Assembly (NCBI GenBank): GCA_024362935.1
Contig: JANCRA010000010.1
Location: 5,758,501-5,822,500, forward strand
Direction of reading: 5' to 3'
Length of the DNA: 64,000 nucleotides
Source of the DNA: Setophaga petechia
Lineage: Eukaryota; Chordata; Aves; Passeriformes; Parulidae
Under the pieces are notes generated by a model. The model saw only the letters and a program-made list of their open reading frames with translations. It had not been told where the DNA came from and did no database searches. Below are positions 1-14,420 of the stretch, piece by piece. Position 1 is the first letter of the stretch. Each line of letters opens with the position of its first letter. A program made the position numbers and the translations under genes.

Positions 1-3000
1 TACTAACTGTTCCCAGTCACATTCCTGCACACGTTTCACACAGGAAAGGTGTACCAAAAGGACCTGAGCCATGACTGTCCCCAGGAGTCAAGTGAGATTG
101 GCCACCCTGGATTATCCTTTGGGTCTAGTTTCAAAGTAAGTGATCAGAGATGTGCCAGCACCTCTGTGACTTTTCCAAGATGACCAAGGCTGGCACTACA
201 GCACCATCAGGTCCTCTGGGCTCCCATGGCTCCAGTTCTCTCAAGTAACCCCCCACTCTGTCTCCATTTGCTTCTGACTGCTGGTTCCTCACTCAACCTC
301 GTCTCTAGACACAAGAGCCAGGAGACCTTCCAACTGAAGACCCACTCAGGCATAAAAAACACTCAATATCTCAAGGAAGTCTGTGCATCACTCATCCAGC
401 CCCCTTATTCAGCAGAGTCTTTGTTTACCCTTTCACTGCCAGTGTAGAGATAGAAGTTATGTCAAAATTATCAGGAATGTTGCAAAAAGCACTTCCTGTG
501 AGAAAGTAGCTGCTTCCCCCATTCAAAGACAGAAATGCACACTAACATGGCCAAGTTTGCTCTGTCTGTATTCCAGGCTGTCAAAGAAATCCCAGGTCAC
601 TTTGCAGACATAAAACAAGCTTGCTGGAGTTCCATGACCCCATTTCTAAAACATTTGGCAAAACAGCCTCCTTCTCACTCTTGGCCAGGCTGCGTTTAGC
701 AAATGGAAGTTAGGTCTGTTAAGTACAAACCCAGACTCCCCTGAAAATCCTACAGAAAGCTGCATAGAGAAGCTTCTTTCCAGCTTTAATTAAGAATAAA
801 AATCTAGATGACAGAATAAGGGAAGAAGGAACTAAGATTTTCACACACTTAAATGCCAACTGTCCAGATTGCTCTAGGTATAAAAATGGGGATGTTTTAT
901 CATGACTCCATCCTCTCATGGCTTTAACACACATATCATTTCAGTGCATCAGATGAGAGGGAAGTGCAGGAGAGAACTCCCAGCTGTTCAATGTTCCCCA
1001 CTGGAGAGAAAGGAGAGACAAGGCAGGGAAGGCTTGCAGCCCAGGCCCTGCTGCAGGCTGCTGGCACTGAGCAGGGGTCTGTCTCATGGTGCCACGCTCC
1101 CGCTGCCAGGGCGGCAGCAGCGCCTGCTGGGCCTGAAAGCCAGCACGGAAGTGCCACCAAACCAAACAAAAGTACTTTTTATCAAACTCCACAACTCGTA
1201 AGTCTCCCCTGCCCCCTTCTGGGAACAACATGGATTTGAAAACCTCAGTATCTTCTTCCAATGATTAAACTGTTTACTTGGGCAAACAACAAAAAAAGAA
1301 AAAAGCAGAGAGAGCTTTTGCCTCAAGCACGAGTCCCTTCAGCAAAGATGTGGATGTCATTAAATGCATCTCCTGCAGCAGCAGAGGCAGACTCAAACTG
1401 GATTTTCCTCACCCATACACTGAAGCCACTGTCAGGAACTCTTGCCTGCCAGAAAATGGCCAGACAACTCACTACAGCTCAACTCTTATGACTGAGCTGA
1501 TTCACTCCCCAGGTCACGATGCAGATGCGCAATGCAGGCTCCCTGTCCTCTCCCCCAATAACTCAGCACCTTACTTTCCCAAAATAAAAAAAATAATAAA
1601 AGAAGAAAGCATAGAAAAAATAGCAACTGCAGCAAAACTTGCATGATACACATTAACAGCTCAAAAAACCTTCTCCACAAGTTATAGAAACCACATTCAA
1701 TTAAGCTGCTGACTGTGACCTGACTTAAGCAAAAATCCCTTTGCAGTGACTTATTTATGTTGAGACTTTAAATGCTAAAGACAAACAAGCTTCATTAGGG
1801 CCAGAGGCAAAAAGTTGTCCCACCTGCCTCTTCCTACCACTGCTAACAAGAAAAACATCACTCTGCTGTTTATATGTGCAGTTTTCCATTTCACAATGCT
1901 TGAAGAAAAGTTGCTCTTTCCTCTTTACCTTCAGAGCACAGTCCTGCAATACTCTGCTTCTCAGAAAACTGACACAGATATTCAAACACTTCTCCTTTGT
2001 CTTTGCTTTGCACGTAGACTGCAGAGGAAAGCTAAGCCAAGACCCCACATCCCATTCCCACCTGAAACAAGGAGAAGGGAATTTCAAAACATGGCTACTG
2101 GCAAGCAGGCATTTAGCATCTGTGAAGGGAAATGTTTCTCATCTTGAAGAGACTGACCCCACAGTCAAGATCCAGACACTCCATCCAAAGAGCACATTGT
2201 GAACAACACCACGTCCTGTGCAAGGGAGGGGAGAGCAAACTCAGCTGCTAAGGAGCAGAAGCTGGCTCCAGTACTCAGGAAGCAGCACAAATGTTTTGTT
2301 TCCTTAGGAATTAGGACAACATATAGATTTAAACACATCAAGTTTAAGAGTTATGCATCAAAACCAAACACAGACTTGCCACAAAGAACCATCACAAGCC
2401 AGCTAATCTCACCCTTAGGGCCTCTGTAAACCAGTGTTTGATTTGGTTCACTTCAAGCTCCCTGTAAAGCAGCTTTACAATTCCTATCATACACTGTGGG
2501 CTGTGACACCACTCTGATCCATCTCCTCCTCAGATCTATACATTGCCCTTTTTCTGAGCTGCCTGAGAATTAATTATATGGAAATGAACAGTGTTAGATA
2601 AGGGCATTCCAAGCAACTGGCTCTCTTAGAGGAGCTGGGGACTGTAGGATCTCTGCCTTCAGAAAATCTGTGGCAATGCCCATTCAGTGTTGTTAGAGAA
2701 TGAGTTTAAGACCCAAACAAGCAAACACTCATCTTCTCACTTCTGTGGTCAGAAACAAACATCTGCTCAGCCACGGCTTGGGCTCTACCTCTGCCTCTTG
2801 TCACCACCAGATCACATCAGAGCAGCATCCTGAGGATGCCCTGCCAAAATTGTAGGGGATGCACAAACAGTAGCTCTGAGCAAAAAGATTAGCAGTCTGA
2901 CTTTTAATGTGTTGTCTGCATAAGCTCCACCTATCCCTCCATGGAATGCAAGGCACTGACAGCTTCACAGCCTCATGAGAGCTGGAATTTCAGTACCCAA

Positions 3001-6000
3001 GAGGACTTTAATCTCACATATGCAGACAGAGATACACCAGGGTATTTTGGCAGTTACAACAGCATTTGAGATGACTGGAGGGGCACACACATCAGAATTT
3101 TCTCTTTCTCTAACTGTGAAGATAAAGCTAAACAAACATTTTGCCTCAGCTACACTTGTCTTTTTCTACACAGGGAAGCAGAAAACACACACATTTGGCA
3201 AGTCCTTAATGGCATCCTGCAGTTTTATCAGACAGCACAACTTCTGTCTGAACACTGGTAAAATACTCAAAGCCAAGAGAAATGCAGAAATTCTTACAGC
3301 TCTCTGCTGAAACTTGACAAGTCAGCAAAGCACTCAGTTGATTTGGTTAACAGATTCTTTAGATATATTTTAGATAACCATAATCTACCTGAGCTTACCC
3401 GAATGGAAAGAACCAGGAACAGGCTACTGGTTTCGATACTTCCACTGAATGTTTCCATGATCCTGGTAAAACCATTCAGTTGTGGTGTACTTCAGCCAGC
3501 AGAAAAACAGCTTCTCAGAAAGGAACAATTTACTTCACTATCTTGCTACTTTTAAACCATTCTTTAAAGCCAGAAGTCTGGCAATCATTTCACTTTTCAT
3601 GATCCCCTTGCAATTCATTTCAACTTAGTCTTGCCTGTTAATTAAAATTCTCAAAATCTAAAGAATTTGTGTCCCAGTACATGAACAATTGAACTGGTTT
3701 TGTTAATACGGACTCAAATTAGGGCATCTCTTTCTAATGAATGTGGTGCTGCTTGGCCAAAAATCCAAATCCTTGAGCAACTTTTCTGTTTATAGGCAGA
3801 AACAGAAAGACAATCTAGGAGCACATCAGTCCAACAGAAAGACTTAGGGGAATAAAAGCAAGATTATCCAAACAAGCTCACTTCACCCTGGTAAACAAAT
3901 TCTTGTGCCAAAAGCACAAGGAGCAGTTGTTATCTGGTGGTTTGTTCTGCTACTGTAATTCTGAGACATCAATACTAAACGAAATTTGGGGCTTTCTTGA
4001 GTATCTGAAAAGGTTCAGAGAAATTCAAGGCAGTCAGTTATACACTACTCCAGATGATACCAATGCTCAGGACACCACTTAATTTACTGTAAGAGAAAAT
4101 GGAACTGCAGATTGCCCTGTAATTTCAAGTAGACACTCATGCTACAATAAATATACCAAGGTTTGTATGGATAGGTAAAATCTTCTATGCCCAACTGAGA
4201 GGTGCTCTCCTCTCTCACTGCAACTCCTTCTAACTTCACATTGCCAATGAAAAAATTAATTCAGCTGGAAAAGGCATATTTTGGGCCCCCACTTTTTTAT
4301 CTGATTTTTTTCCTTGAAAAAAGTGTTACCCACAATGACAAAGAAAGCATTCCTCACTCTTTACCTTCTCAACACCTCCAGCAAAACAAGCTTTACCTTA
4401 GAAGTGTCATTTTATCACTATCAGTGCCTCTACATTAAGGGATTCCACAGGCAGAGCTTCACTAGGTAAGGATGAACATGCTGATTAATGCAGCTGTCCC
4501 AAGCAGTTGTGGCAGAAACAACATTATAAGCATGTCCATAGGAGCTCCAGCCACATAATCACGTTGCAAATCCATGCCCCCTACTTGATACCAGTTTAAC
4601 TTCCTTAAGCAGGTGACCCTTGAGGGTCACAGGCAAGAAAACATTGAGCTATGACTTCTCAGCTGAACACTTCACTGTGATTTTTTCTCCACAGGGAAGT
4701 ACCAAAGCCTGGTACCTTCTCATATACAGTATATTCTCTTGTACTGTCAACCTACTAAAAAAAAACCAAACAAACTAAAAACACTGAAAAGGAAAGAGAA
4801 AAAAACCTGAGCTCTGCATTAGGGGAAAAAAAAATCTCAATACAAGTGCTACAAGAAAGTAAATAATGCCATGGAAATTTCAAGGATAAAGGGTAACATT
4901 TCATTTTTGAAGTTTGGAATGGGAAATAACGAGGTCTGTCATGGCAAATATACTTTAGACAAAGACAGTGCACTAAATCTGGTACTTAATTTAAGTAGAA
5001 TATATGACATAGTATCTGACGGGACTGAAAGCTAAGGTCATCATTTCATTTGAAACCAGATAAAACTCTAAACACAATTTCATACAAGGATACTCTCATC
5101 CCTTCAATATGGCAGAACACACATGACACACAACCCAGGGTCATGGAAGGGATCTTGATTTGGGCCTGATGTTATCCTGTAACTCTCCTGAGGATCAGCA
5201 TAATCTGCAAGGCTTTCAATCACTCATACTGAGAATCTTAAAGCTGTTAAAATACCTTGGTGCTGTTTTGTGGCTCGCAGCATGTTCTGGAAGGTAAAGG
5301 ACAAAGAATTAACAGGAGGCCAAGCCAGCTGAGTGGAAATGAAAGGCAATCTGAACCTGAGGCTGTCTTCTCAGGAGACACATGCATCAGTCAGACAATC
5401 ATAACTTCAAGCTTGGCAAGGTGCTACATTTTTTGAAGGACAAAACCTGACACTTAAAAAAGTATGCAAGATTATTTTACCCAATCAGGAGCCAGTACAA
5501 TCATCCTTTGGTACCTTCTTCTAGCAAACCTCACACTTCCAAGGTATCCAATGCAACCTGGCTTTGCAAAAGGAAATATCCAAGAGGGGAGCTCAGAACA
5601 CAGTTCACCCCACTGTATTTCTCAAGCACCTTCCAAAGAGGCCCTTAATATTCCAAATCTTCATTATTACTCTCATATACATTAACCTGGGCAGCAGGCA
5701 CCTTGAAATGTTTTCCCACACCAATCAGCTCTGTTTGAGGGTTTGAAACAAGGAACTTCTCCTCTTCATTTGAAGTGAAGAATCAGACAAACAAAGCCTA
5801 AATTTAACTTCCTGTTCACTGAAACAGTCGTAAACAAGTCCCTGTAAACACTCTACAGGTCACAAATTCCCAACATCTTATCTAAATGTTAAGCTGCTGA
5901 AGTGGATCTCAAAGCTCCTTCCAACAGGCTTTCTAGTGTGCCACTTACAACAACTGAGGCCGCTGGTTATGTAAGAGATGTAAAGCCAAAGCTAAAAGAA

Positions 6001-9000
6001 TGTTAAACCTGATATGTCAAATTGGTTTGTAGATGATTAGATGCAGCACCTACATATACATAAAAAAATCCTCTGCCCCATACACTAAAAAAGCACAGCA
6101 CACTCATCTGGAAGTCACACGAATTATGGCAAGTTTGTTTTTAACAATAAAACCTCTCTCAAGTGTACTACAGCTACCTTAGTTTTTCACACTTCAAGTT
6201 CTTCTAAAGACACTGCAAGACCATGCTGCAGTTTGGTTTGGGCTGGGTTTTTTCCTACAAAGTAACAGTCTGCTAAATCACATGTATTCTCACAGCCACA
6301 ATACATCACAGACTGTATATAGCTAGGGAAAGCCAATTTCCCTTTCATTTTCTCTTCCAGATCAATACAGTGTGATAACATGTGCCAAAAGCATATCATC
6401 TCAGGCTGAAAAACACAAAATAACAAGCATAATGGGTGGAAAATAACACAGAGTTCTCTTCCTTGAGAATCATAAAAAAACTGCAAATGACAGGAAACCT
6501 GAAACAAAGTGCTTTGCACTCATACAAGATTCAGCCTGGTAAGCTCACTGCCATGGGACACCGGTCTTCGGCAGAATTCTTAAAAGGTTTTGAATTTTCT
6601 TCTGGTTGTCATGCCACAATGGGATGAACTCAAAAAAAACAAAGTCTCAAACACTTAACCATCTAACCTGTGATCTTTAATTGCCAGGTTTTAGGAAGGT
6701 ATTTCAACTACAGTGAATAAAAACCTTGGTTCACTTTTGGCTGGTGAATGATACAATAGCATTAACTATTTTAACTAAGAATATTTGACTCAAGCTGCAT
6801 TCACAAATCAGAACTAATTTCTAAGACAACTGGTTTTTGTCATTAGGTGAACAGAATTGTCAATAGGTTCAGTTTTCTAAGCTGCTGAAATTCATTGCAA
6901 GTGTCAGTGCTAAGCATGCTACAATACTAACACACAGGCCACAGGAATGGAAATTTCTGTGATTGTACTTAACTAAATAAGTACAATTAAGAATAAGAAT
7001 AATTAAGGAGAAAAACAGAAACCCCCAAGTGTTGTTATTACACAAAAAACCCCCCCAAAACAGTGTGCAGAGCACCTGAAGAGAAAACTATTCAACTCTG
7101 CATGATGCACAACAGTGACACCTATTCAGTTTGACTAAAATAGAGGTTTTTCCTCAGCTCTATAAAAATAAAAGATGCATAAAGCATGTTGGATAATGTT
7201 TATTGGTTCACATTTAGCTTACTGTCAAATTTTAATAAGTGTATTCAGGTCAACACTTGTGGTAAGAACTGTAAAGTATTAAGACCTCAATTACATAAAG
7301 AAGATTTATGCCCAAGTAAAGGAAATGCCACTTGCACAGCACAAGAAAACACTCTTACAATATCTGCTTCTAATGGAAAATAAAGTAAACCACTCCATTA
7401 TTTGCAAAAGTAAAGGGATCTATAAACATTTTATACAGTGTAACACTTAATCTAAGTAAAATCCACATCTCTGAGACAAACATGATGTGGATTTTATTAC
7501 AGGAAGTGTGGGAGTGTTTAAGAAACTATCTAAAAAAACCCTGTATATGTATTGTTTCAACACAAACTGAGCTTCAGACTGCTTCAACAATTCTTCTGGG
7601 ACAGACTCAAAACACTCAAGTTAAAAGTTCTTTTTATTTCCATATTTGTGGTACGAGAGTCAGTCCCAGTGAATTCAACAGGTCTATTTCTCAGATGCAT
7701 CACTCAGCTTTACACAAAGACCACAGCTTGGAAAAGTGAAATAAACCTTTCAGCAAGCAGCAGTGCTGCCAGGGTCTTCCAAAGCTCCATGACTTTACCA
7801 TGTTTTTAACCAACAAACCAATGCAAGAGCAGCATATCTCATCTTCTGCAAGAGCTCCAGCAATTTCATGGCAGTTACTCGATGGTTTGATTCAGACACT
7901 GAGTAAGACACGGGACTATGCAGCCCCCAGGCTTTTCTCCCAAATCCTTCCTGCTTTAAATAACTCACTGACATCTGCACTTGGTGGTGCACTGATTTTG
8001 GTGCTCAAAGCTGCTTATCACCTATAGTTAGCTGTAATGAGATCATGACTGCTCCCCACACGTGCTTAAGCTGCTCAGACAGTACTGTCAAAGGACACTG
8101 AACAAACAGCCAGCCCTATCTTGTGCCCTTTTTATGATTTCTGAACTCGCTTTTGGAAATGCTTGGCAACACTTTGATACCAACAATGGAATAACATTAA
8201 TTGGAATTAAAGATCACATGATATTTTGCATTAATGCACTCTGGAAGTTTAAAAAATTGGGGGAAATGCAGCTCAGCATAGAACTATGGTGGGGGGGAGA
8301 AAAAGAGAAATGTCAGAACAGAATATATAAGCTATACAGTAGTTTAGCTTTACACCAGCACTCAAGTCAGCAGTGACAGACACAGGAGCATGCCCTGGAG
8401 AGAAGGCAGCACGTGTCTCCTCTCCCTACCCCAGGCAGGTGCTTGTGGAGCTCAGCTTCCCTGCTCATTATTACCTTCTGCATTTCAATCTAAGAAAGAG
8501 CATCCATCACCCACCAGGACAGGGGCTTCCCCACCAGGAAACTGAACTGTGTGACAACCACTACTTAAAACACACCATACCTAAAGAAAACAAGGTCATT
8601 TGAGTCTGTTTATACCACAGGTATACTGAGTCATATCTTTGTTGATAAAGAGCTGGGGGAAAACTAATATGATTGACTTTCTTCCAAATTCAGGACAGCA
8701 CGAAGTAACCTCTGTGAAACTGAAAGACTATCAGATCAGCCTTATCAACTTTCAGTAAACTAACCTCTGAAAAGAAAGAAAAAAGCACACAATGATAAGA
8801 ATTCTGAAATCATCATAAGGTGATTCAACTGCAAATCAGCCACCTGAATGGCCAGAATTACTAGAGCATGAGTGAGCCTCCAATTCTTGGAATTTTATCT
8901 CTTATTACAAAGAACTGACACCAATTTGGTCAATGAACAGGACTGAATTTTTCACTCCGTGCTACTGCACTTACCTGGGTGTTCCTGTAGTATCCTTCAA

Positions 9001-12000
9001 AAACAAGAGCAAAACTCCCACAAATTGTGTCTACATATCCTTACTTGAAGGGTAAAATTCCAAAGGGAGAGGGAAAAAGCAAGCAGTTTACTTCTCTTTG
9101 CATCTCTAGGATGGCTGCATATGTATTCTGAACAAAACAGGAAAAAAGTTACCTTGGAGATGTCACCCAAGCTCCTTTGGCTGAGCAGTCACTGGAATAT
9201 GGAGCCAACTTCTCACAATCAAGAGGGAGCAGGACCCCAGAAGCAAGTCAGCCTGTGAAATGATGTATGGAAAGGAGTTAGCAAGTCCTAAATTAGCTTT
9301 TATTTAAATCTTTACTTGCTTGTCAATTCAGAATGTTTGAGAGCATGCCTTCCCTGCAGACTGGGACTGAAATTCACAAGTTCCTTTCAGGAAGCAAATG
9401 CTCTCACTCATTCCTGTGGGTTCTGGCAGATGCTCTTTACCAAACCCACCAGTTGGGCTGAGGGGACACACTGTCCCCAGCTGCCTCAGCCACCCTCAGC
9501 TGAAAATTCCCAAGCAGGGTGGAACAGAGCAGGACCCATGACTGTTCCTCACCAGGCAGGGATGGGCACAAGGGAAGAAAGGCTGGAGCAGAGTATATTA
9601 AACCCCAGCAGCTGAACAGGCCTGGTTGTAGGCCCCAACACAGAGGAGGCAGCGTTTGGCAAAGCAGCAGGACAGCTGGGGAAGGAGATAACCTTTCTAA
9701 CTACAAAAGCTAAATCAGAGACAGCTTATCTACTGCAGCTCCCAAGCACGTGCAGTGACGTCCTGCCAGGACAGTCACATCCATATCATAACCATTTTCA
9801 CTGCTTTTATCAGATTTGGTCGATGGATCTCCTACTAATATAATTATGGCAGCTATGTACATGTGATTTTTTAACAAAACAACTGCACCCATTTTAACTA
9901 CTGTGGGCATATTATACAGCTAGAGAGACACTCTGGATTAGCAAAGCTTATTCCTTGACTCCCAAAGAAGGGGTTCAAACATTAATGACACCACATACTG
10001 ACGGGGTGGTGCAAAATAAATGCAAGTTTAAGAAGGCTGTCTTTTACACACAGTTAATGCCACTCCAAATGCATACAGAGGAGCCTGTGGAAATGAATGA
10101 AGGCAAAGGACTTGCACCTCAGCACCATCTGCAGAGTGGTTCACACCAGCATGGACTACACAGGAAGCCCAACACACTGATTAAGAGAATTGCATCTATT
10201 AGGAAGCACATCTACCCGAACAGCACACTGGGAACACCAGAAACAACAGCTGCTGCCACATCAGAACGGCACAACACCGCGCACGGGTGGTGCTGCAAAA
10301 CAGAAACCAAGCAGCCACGCACACACACTTCCTCTTCCTCCCCCCACCACCCCCACCACAGCAGCAACAAACCTGATATTAAACACTGGCCAGCATCCTG
10401 CTCTGCATTCCTGTCACATCAGGAATAGAAATGAGGGAGACTGCTAGCTGCTCCTCCATAGAGCTGATGGCTCCTTCAGCTTACAGCACGGAACACAAAC
10501 ACATGACTCTTGCAGGGGGTTCTGTTGCATTTTCTTTTCTTTTGCTCCTCTTCTCAAGCTCGCTAGGGACCCTCTGTACTTACTAGACTTGTTTTTGATA
10601 CATTCCCTCTCAAAGACTGAGAGGTCAGAAATAAAAGCAGTTGTTCCTAGACATGTCACACTATATAAACAAGCAAGCAGAGAGCCACACACAAACTCTG
10701 CAAGTCAAGTTCAATGCTAAACCCTGCCCAGCACCAATGTGACACTGTGAAATGTAAGAGCAAACAAATCAGGCTGCAGCTTTTTGTCAATACTAACTTC
10801 TGAGACTACAAATCCCAGCAGTAACACTCCACTGAGATGCTCACATCTCCAACACGTTATGAGGTAATCCCTGATAGACAGATTGGGGGAATCTACTGAC
10901 AGCGAGTGAAGTGCCTGGGTTACACTGCATTAATCAAGGTCTCTGTCAGATTTTCCATGGCTTCAGTATCTGCATTTCAACCACAGATGGAAGAAACACA
11001 CCTCCTCTAGAGCATGGGACTGGATATCCAATTCAAACTTAGCACTTACATTTCTTATCCTAGTGGAAGGCACAGTGAGTGCCACCCCATACCCAGCGTG
11101 CCAGTCAGAATCCACCAGATCCACAAAAACCTTTAGGCACAGAGAAACTAACTAAACACTGACAGCTGAAGTGTGATCAAATCTTTTTACAAACATTTGG
11201 TGATCCACTGGACCAAAGAGACTGTGCTCTGTAAGCAGATGGTCAACAAACAGCCCCTAGCTTGTACAGGGCTCCTCATCTCACACCAGTCAAGCTCAAC
11301 AAGGTCACATTTCAGAGTTTGACCATTCCACCCAAAAGGAATAAGCTCTGTATTTGTGGGAGAAAAGGAAAAAAACAAACCAGGCAGCTCAGATGGGATG
11401 AGCAGAGCATACAACTGCTTGATTAAGAAGAAATCACAACAGTTGTTTAAAAGACCAATTAGCTGATTAAGGGCACAGGTACTATTCCAGCCTGGGCACT
11501 TTTGTGACCTCTGAGTGCTTGCTACTCTAACCTTGACTTTTCACTACGTGCAATGCAAGGCAGAATAACTTCCAAGTCAGTTGACTTGCACAATCTGCCA
11601 AGAGAGGGGATCTCAAAGCACATCTAACTTTTCCTTCTAAAATATTTTTATAAGAAGGACATGTCCAGTGCTGTCCACCTGATGAGCAGGCACACAATGA
11701 TTCACAGAAGCAGAAGAGAAGCATGGGCACTACTGTTTAATTTAATTTTTGAATATATGTAAAAATGTGGTTTAAAATTATATTTATATGCAAGAAAATA
11801 GATAATGTAAAAATAAATTGCTGGACTCTTTACCCAGTCACACTGCAGATTACCCTGAACTCAGGTAAGACCCCATTCCAGCACCAGCCCCATTTCCCTT
11901 GCACCTGCAAAATCATTTATGCACTCACAAAGCTGGGTAGAAAAACAGACAGTTTGTCTTTAGCTTGATCAGTCTGTAAGTCAGGGAGCTCTGATTCTCA

Positions 12001-13300
12001 CCTGCACAGGCATAAGCAACAAGGCAAGAACCTCCCATGGGTTGCAGTCTATACTTACATGAGCTGAAGCACCTGTGAAACCACATATGGAACGTGAGAG
12101 TGGCGATCAGAAGCACATCTTAAAAACTGTCCCCTTTCTTATTTCAACAGATAATCGTGCTCACTTCCTTTTCTGCTATGCAAGAAACACGCAAAACTGC
12201 CACAAAGTGCCTAAAGAAAAACCAGAGGGTCCAGGAGAGTGTCCCACCAGCATATCCTCTCTTTCCATCAAAGATTCCTACACCAATAACCTTGTATACA
12301 TCAACTTCCCCTCCAGGAGCTAAGGATCACTTCCCCTGTTCTCCCAAAAGTCCTTACTAGACAGGAAGCAAAGGCAAGGCCGTGAAAAAGGACATTTCAC
12401 ATCGCCCTAACAGGCTCTAACCAGGGTAGCACAGGCTGTTCATCCATGCACCTGGAAACAGTTGTGCTGAAAAAGCTGAGAGGGTATGAAACACCCTCCA
12501 AGAAAGGAAAACAAAAATAGCATTAGGACAATTCAATACATTGACCAAACAAGGATTTGATGCAGTTGAAAATGCAACCCAATGTTACCTTGTTTTATAA
12601 AGCTCACAACCAAATCTTTTCATAACCTACCACTTACTTTCCTCCCAGCTCCAAAACAAAGCACTTACCTTAGTTCAGAGCTAAACTAACCTAGAAAAAT
12701 ACTTCACGATCAAAATAATAAGAAATTGTTACATGGGACTAAGAGAGACCTATTTAGGATTACAGCGACAACATGCAATAATGAGGCACCTAATTCTAAA
12801 ACACTTTAAATCTCCTCACAGAATTTCTATAAAAAGGAAATCAGAATCTTAATTCAGTGATAAACAACAAGAATACCATTATTTTTCTCCATCAAAAGCC
12901 TGACCAAACTCACAAGTGTTAGTATATCAGCTGCAGGTGACAGTTCACTACAATGAGACTTCCACAACACACTACTGCATATTATTTTGTGAGACGAGCT
13001 ACTAACCATGTTTACACAGCCCTAACGATCACAGAAACATTACACTAAAAATAAACAGAGACCCAAGCCCCCCACCATTCCTGCACCATTCAATGTTTCG
13101 TTAGCAAAGGCCAATTATTGGAATCCAGCTCTGGAAGCTCTGAACACCAAGTTAAGCCAGGCGAACCTGAAGGGAGGAAAAGCAGATGGACCAAAAAAAG
13201 AGCAAGACAGGTTGAAATGAAAAAAAGCAGCACATACTAAAGCATATTGCTCGGGAGCAAAAAAAAAAAAAAAAAAAAAAAAAACCAACAAAAAAAAAAG
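1..13300 (-). other. AT-rich non-coding stretch, probably a long first intron (IP6K1 suspected)
   Basis: No open frame in this 13 kb looks like a conserved protein and I found no exon with matching splice sites and phase. Scattered A-rich or low-complexity patches occur at about 1570-1620, 4754-4835 and 10320-10360. I saw no CR1 tail, tRNA or LTR here. A CpG promoter facing left sits at its right edge, so the simplest reading is an intron of a minus-strand gene. In human, IP6K1 lies next to CDHR4 in the same relative orientation (known gene order), which makes IP6K1 intron 1 the leading guess. None of the IP6K1 coding exons is visible, so the assignment rests on synteny alone. Confidence 0.4.
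13261..13300. repeat. Poly(A) tract
   Basis: An uninterrupted run of about 24 A is followed by a short spacer and nine more A. It sits at the sharp boundary between the AT-rich region on the left and the CpG-rich promoter on the right. It may be a low-complexity tract or the tail of a decayed retroposon; no body of a retroposon is recognisable upstream. Confidence 0.8.
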
Positions 13301-13509
13301 GAGCTGATGCTGAGCTTAAAAATGAAGGAATATGGACCCAGTACCACCTACCCTAATTCAACCCTCACCTAGGAAACCCCGGGGAAGGCTGGTCCCGGTC
13401 CAGGGCTGCAGCCCCAGTCACCCAGGGGGACTGCCAGGCACTCCGGGTGTCCCAGCGCTCCCGGGCCACCCACACCCCTCCCGTGCCGGGGGCAGCACGG
13501 ACGGGCCCC

Positions 13510-14420
13510 CAGCCCCACCGGCCTGCTCACCATGTTGGTTTCATGTTACCGCCGCGGTTTCCGAGCTCCTTCCTGCGCGCAGCTCCTGTGGAAGGGAAGG
13601 AAGGGCACAAAGGGAGGGGACGCTCGCTCTGCCCGCTGGGCAGGGCCCTGCCCCGGCACCGCGCTGCCCAGCCCGGGGAACCCCACCCCGGCCGTACCCC
13701 AGGCGGCCCCTGCAGAGGAAAGCGCCCGGCTCTCACCTACACACACGGGGACGAACCGGACTCTCCCCAGCCCCTCCTCACGGGGCCGCGCACGGACCCC
13801 TCCACTCCAGGCCCATCCCGGTGCTCGCTGCCCCCTCACCCCGGCTGCTCACGGCGCCGTGCCTGTGTGCCCCCTCTCCCTTCACGGGGCCGCACCCGGC
13901 GCTCCCCTCACGGCAGCGCACTTGGCTCACCCCCCGCCCGGCAGCCTGGCCAGTCCCCGCCCGCCGCGGCTCACCGGGGCCGGCGCTGCCTGCCCGGCCG
14001 GGACACCGGAACGCGGAGCCCCAGCGCCGCCGCTCCCCGCCGCCCGAATCAACAACAAGATGGCGGCGCCCGGGCGGGCGGGGCTCGGTGCTGGCCGTCA
14101 TAGCAACCGCGCCGTCCAAAGCCCGCCCCTTCGCCCTGCGCGCCAGTCCGCACCTGCGTCCCGCCCCACGGGGGCCCTCTCTGGACGCTGATAGGTCAAA
14201 CTCGTGGTCACTCAAGCGCAGAGCCGCCCCGCCCTCTCCCGAGTGCGGACGGCAGCGCACGTTAGGCACACGTGACGCCCGCCAGAGCCCCGCCCCCTCG
14301 CTGGCAGCGCCGTCTCATTGGCTGCCCTCGGAGAAGGGGGGGCGCTCGGCCAATGGGCGCGGCTCGCGGCTCCGCGCTCCGGACCGCGCTCCCCGGTCAG
14401 AACCCCCGCCCGGGCCGGTC
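13510..14420 (-). promoter_or_regulatory. CpG-island promoter with non-coding first exon(s), firing leftwards
   Basis: This block is very GC- and CpG-rich. On the minus strand there are several consensus 5' splice donors (GTGAGC or GTGAGA) after positions about 13975, 13738 and 13531, each able to end a non-coding first exon. A YY1-type site (AAGATGGCGGC) lies at 14057-14067, and CCAAT/ATTGG boxes occur near 14316, 14350 and 14514, upstream in the leftward direction. No long conserved protein is encoded, and the long frames here look like GC-driven artefacts. By synteny with human (IP6K1 next to CDHR4) it is probably the IP6K1 promoter with alternative first exons. The direction of transcription is inferred from the donors. 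Confidence 0.55.

Noticed and set aside
1..13300. IP6K1 coding exons
   Set aside because: I looked for its conserved motifs in translated frames and saw none; only the synteny argument remains.
14057..14194. A plus-strand gene starting at the ATG inside AAGATGGCGGC
   Set aside because: The frame ends after 45 codons with no conserved sequence; the motif is better read as a YY1 site of the leftward promoter.
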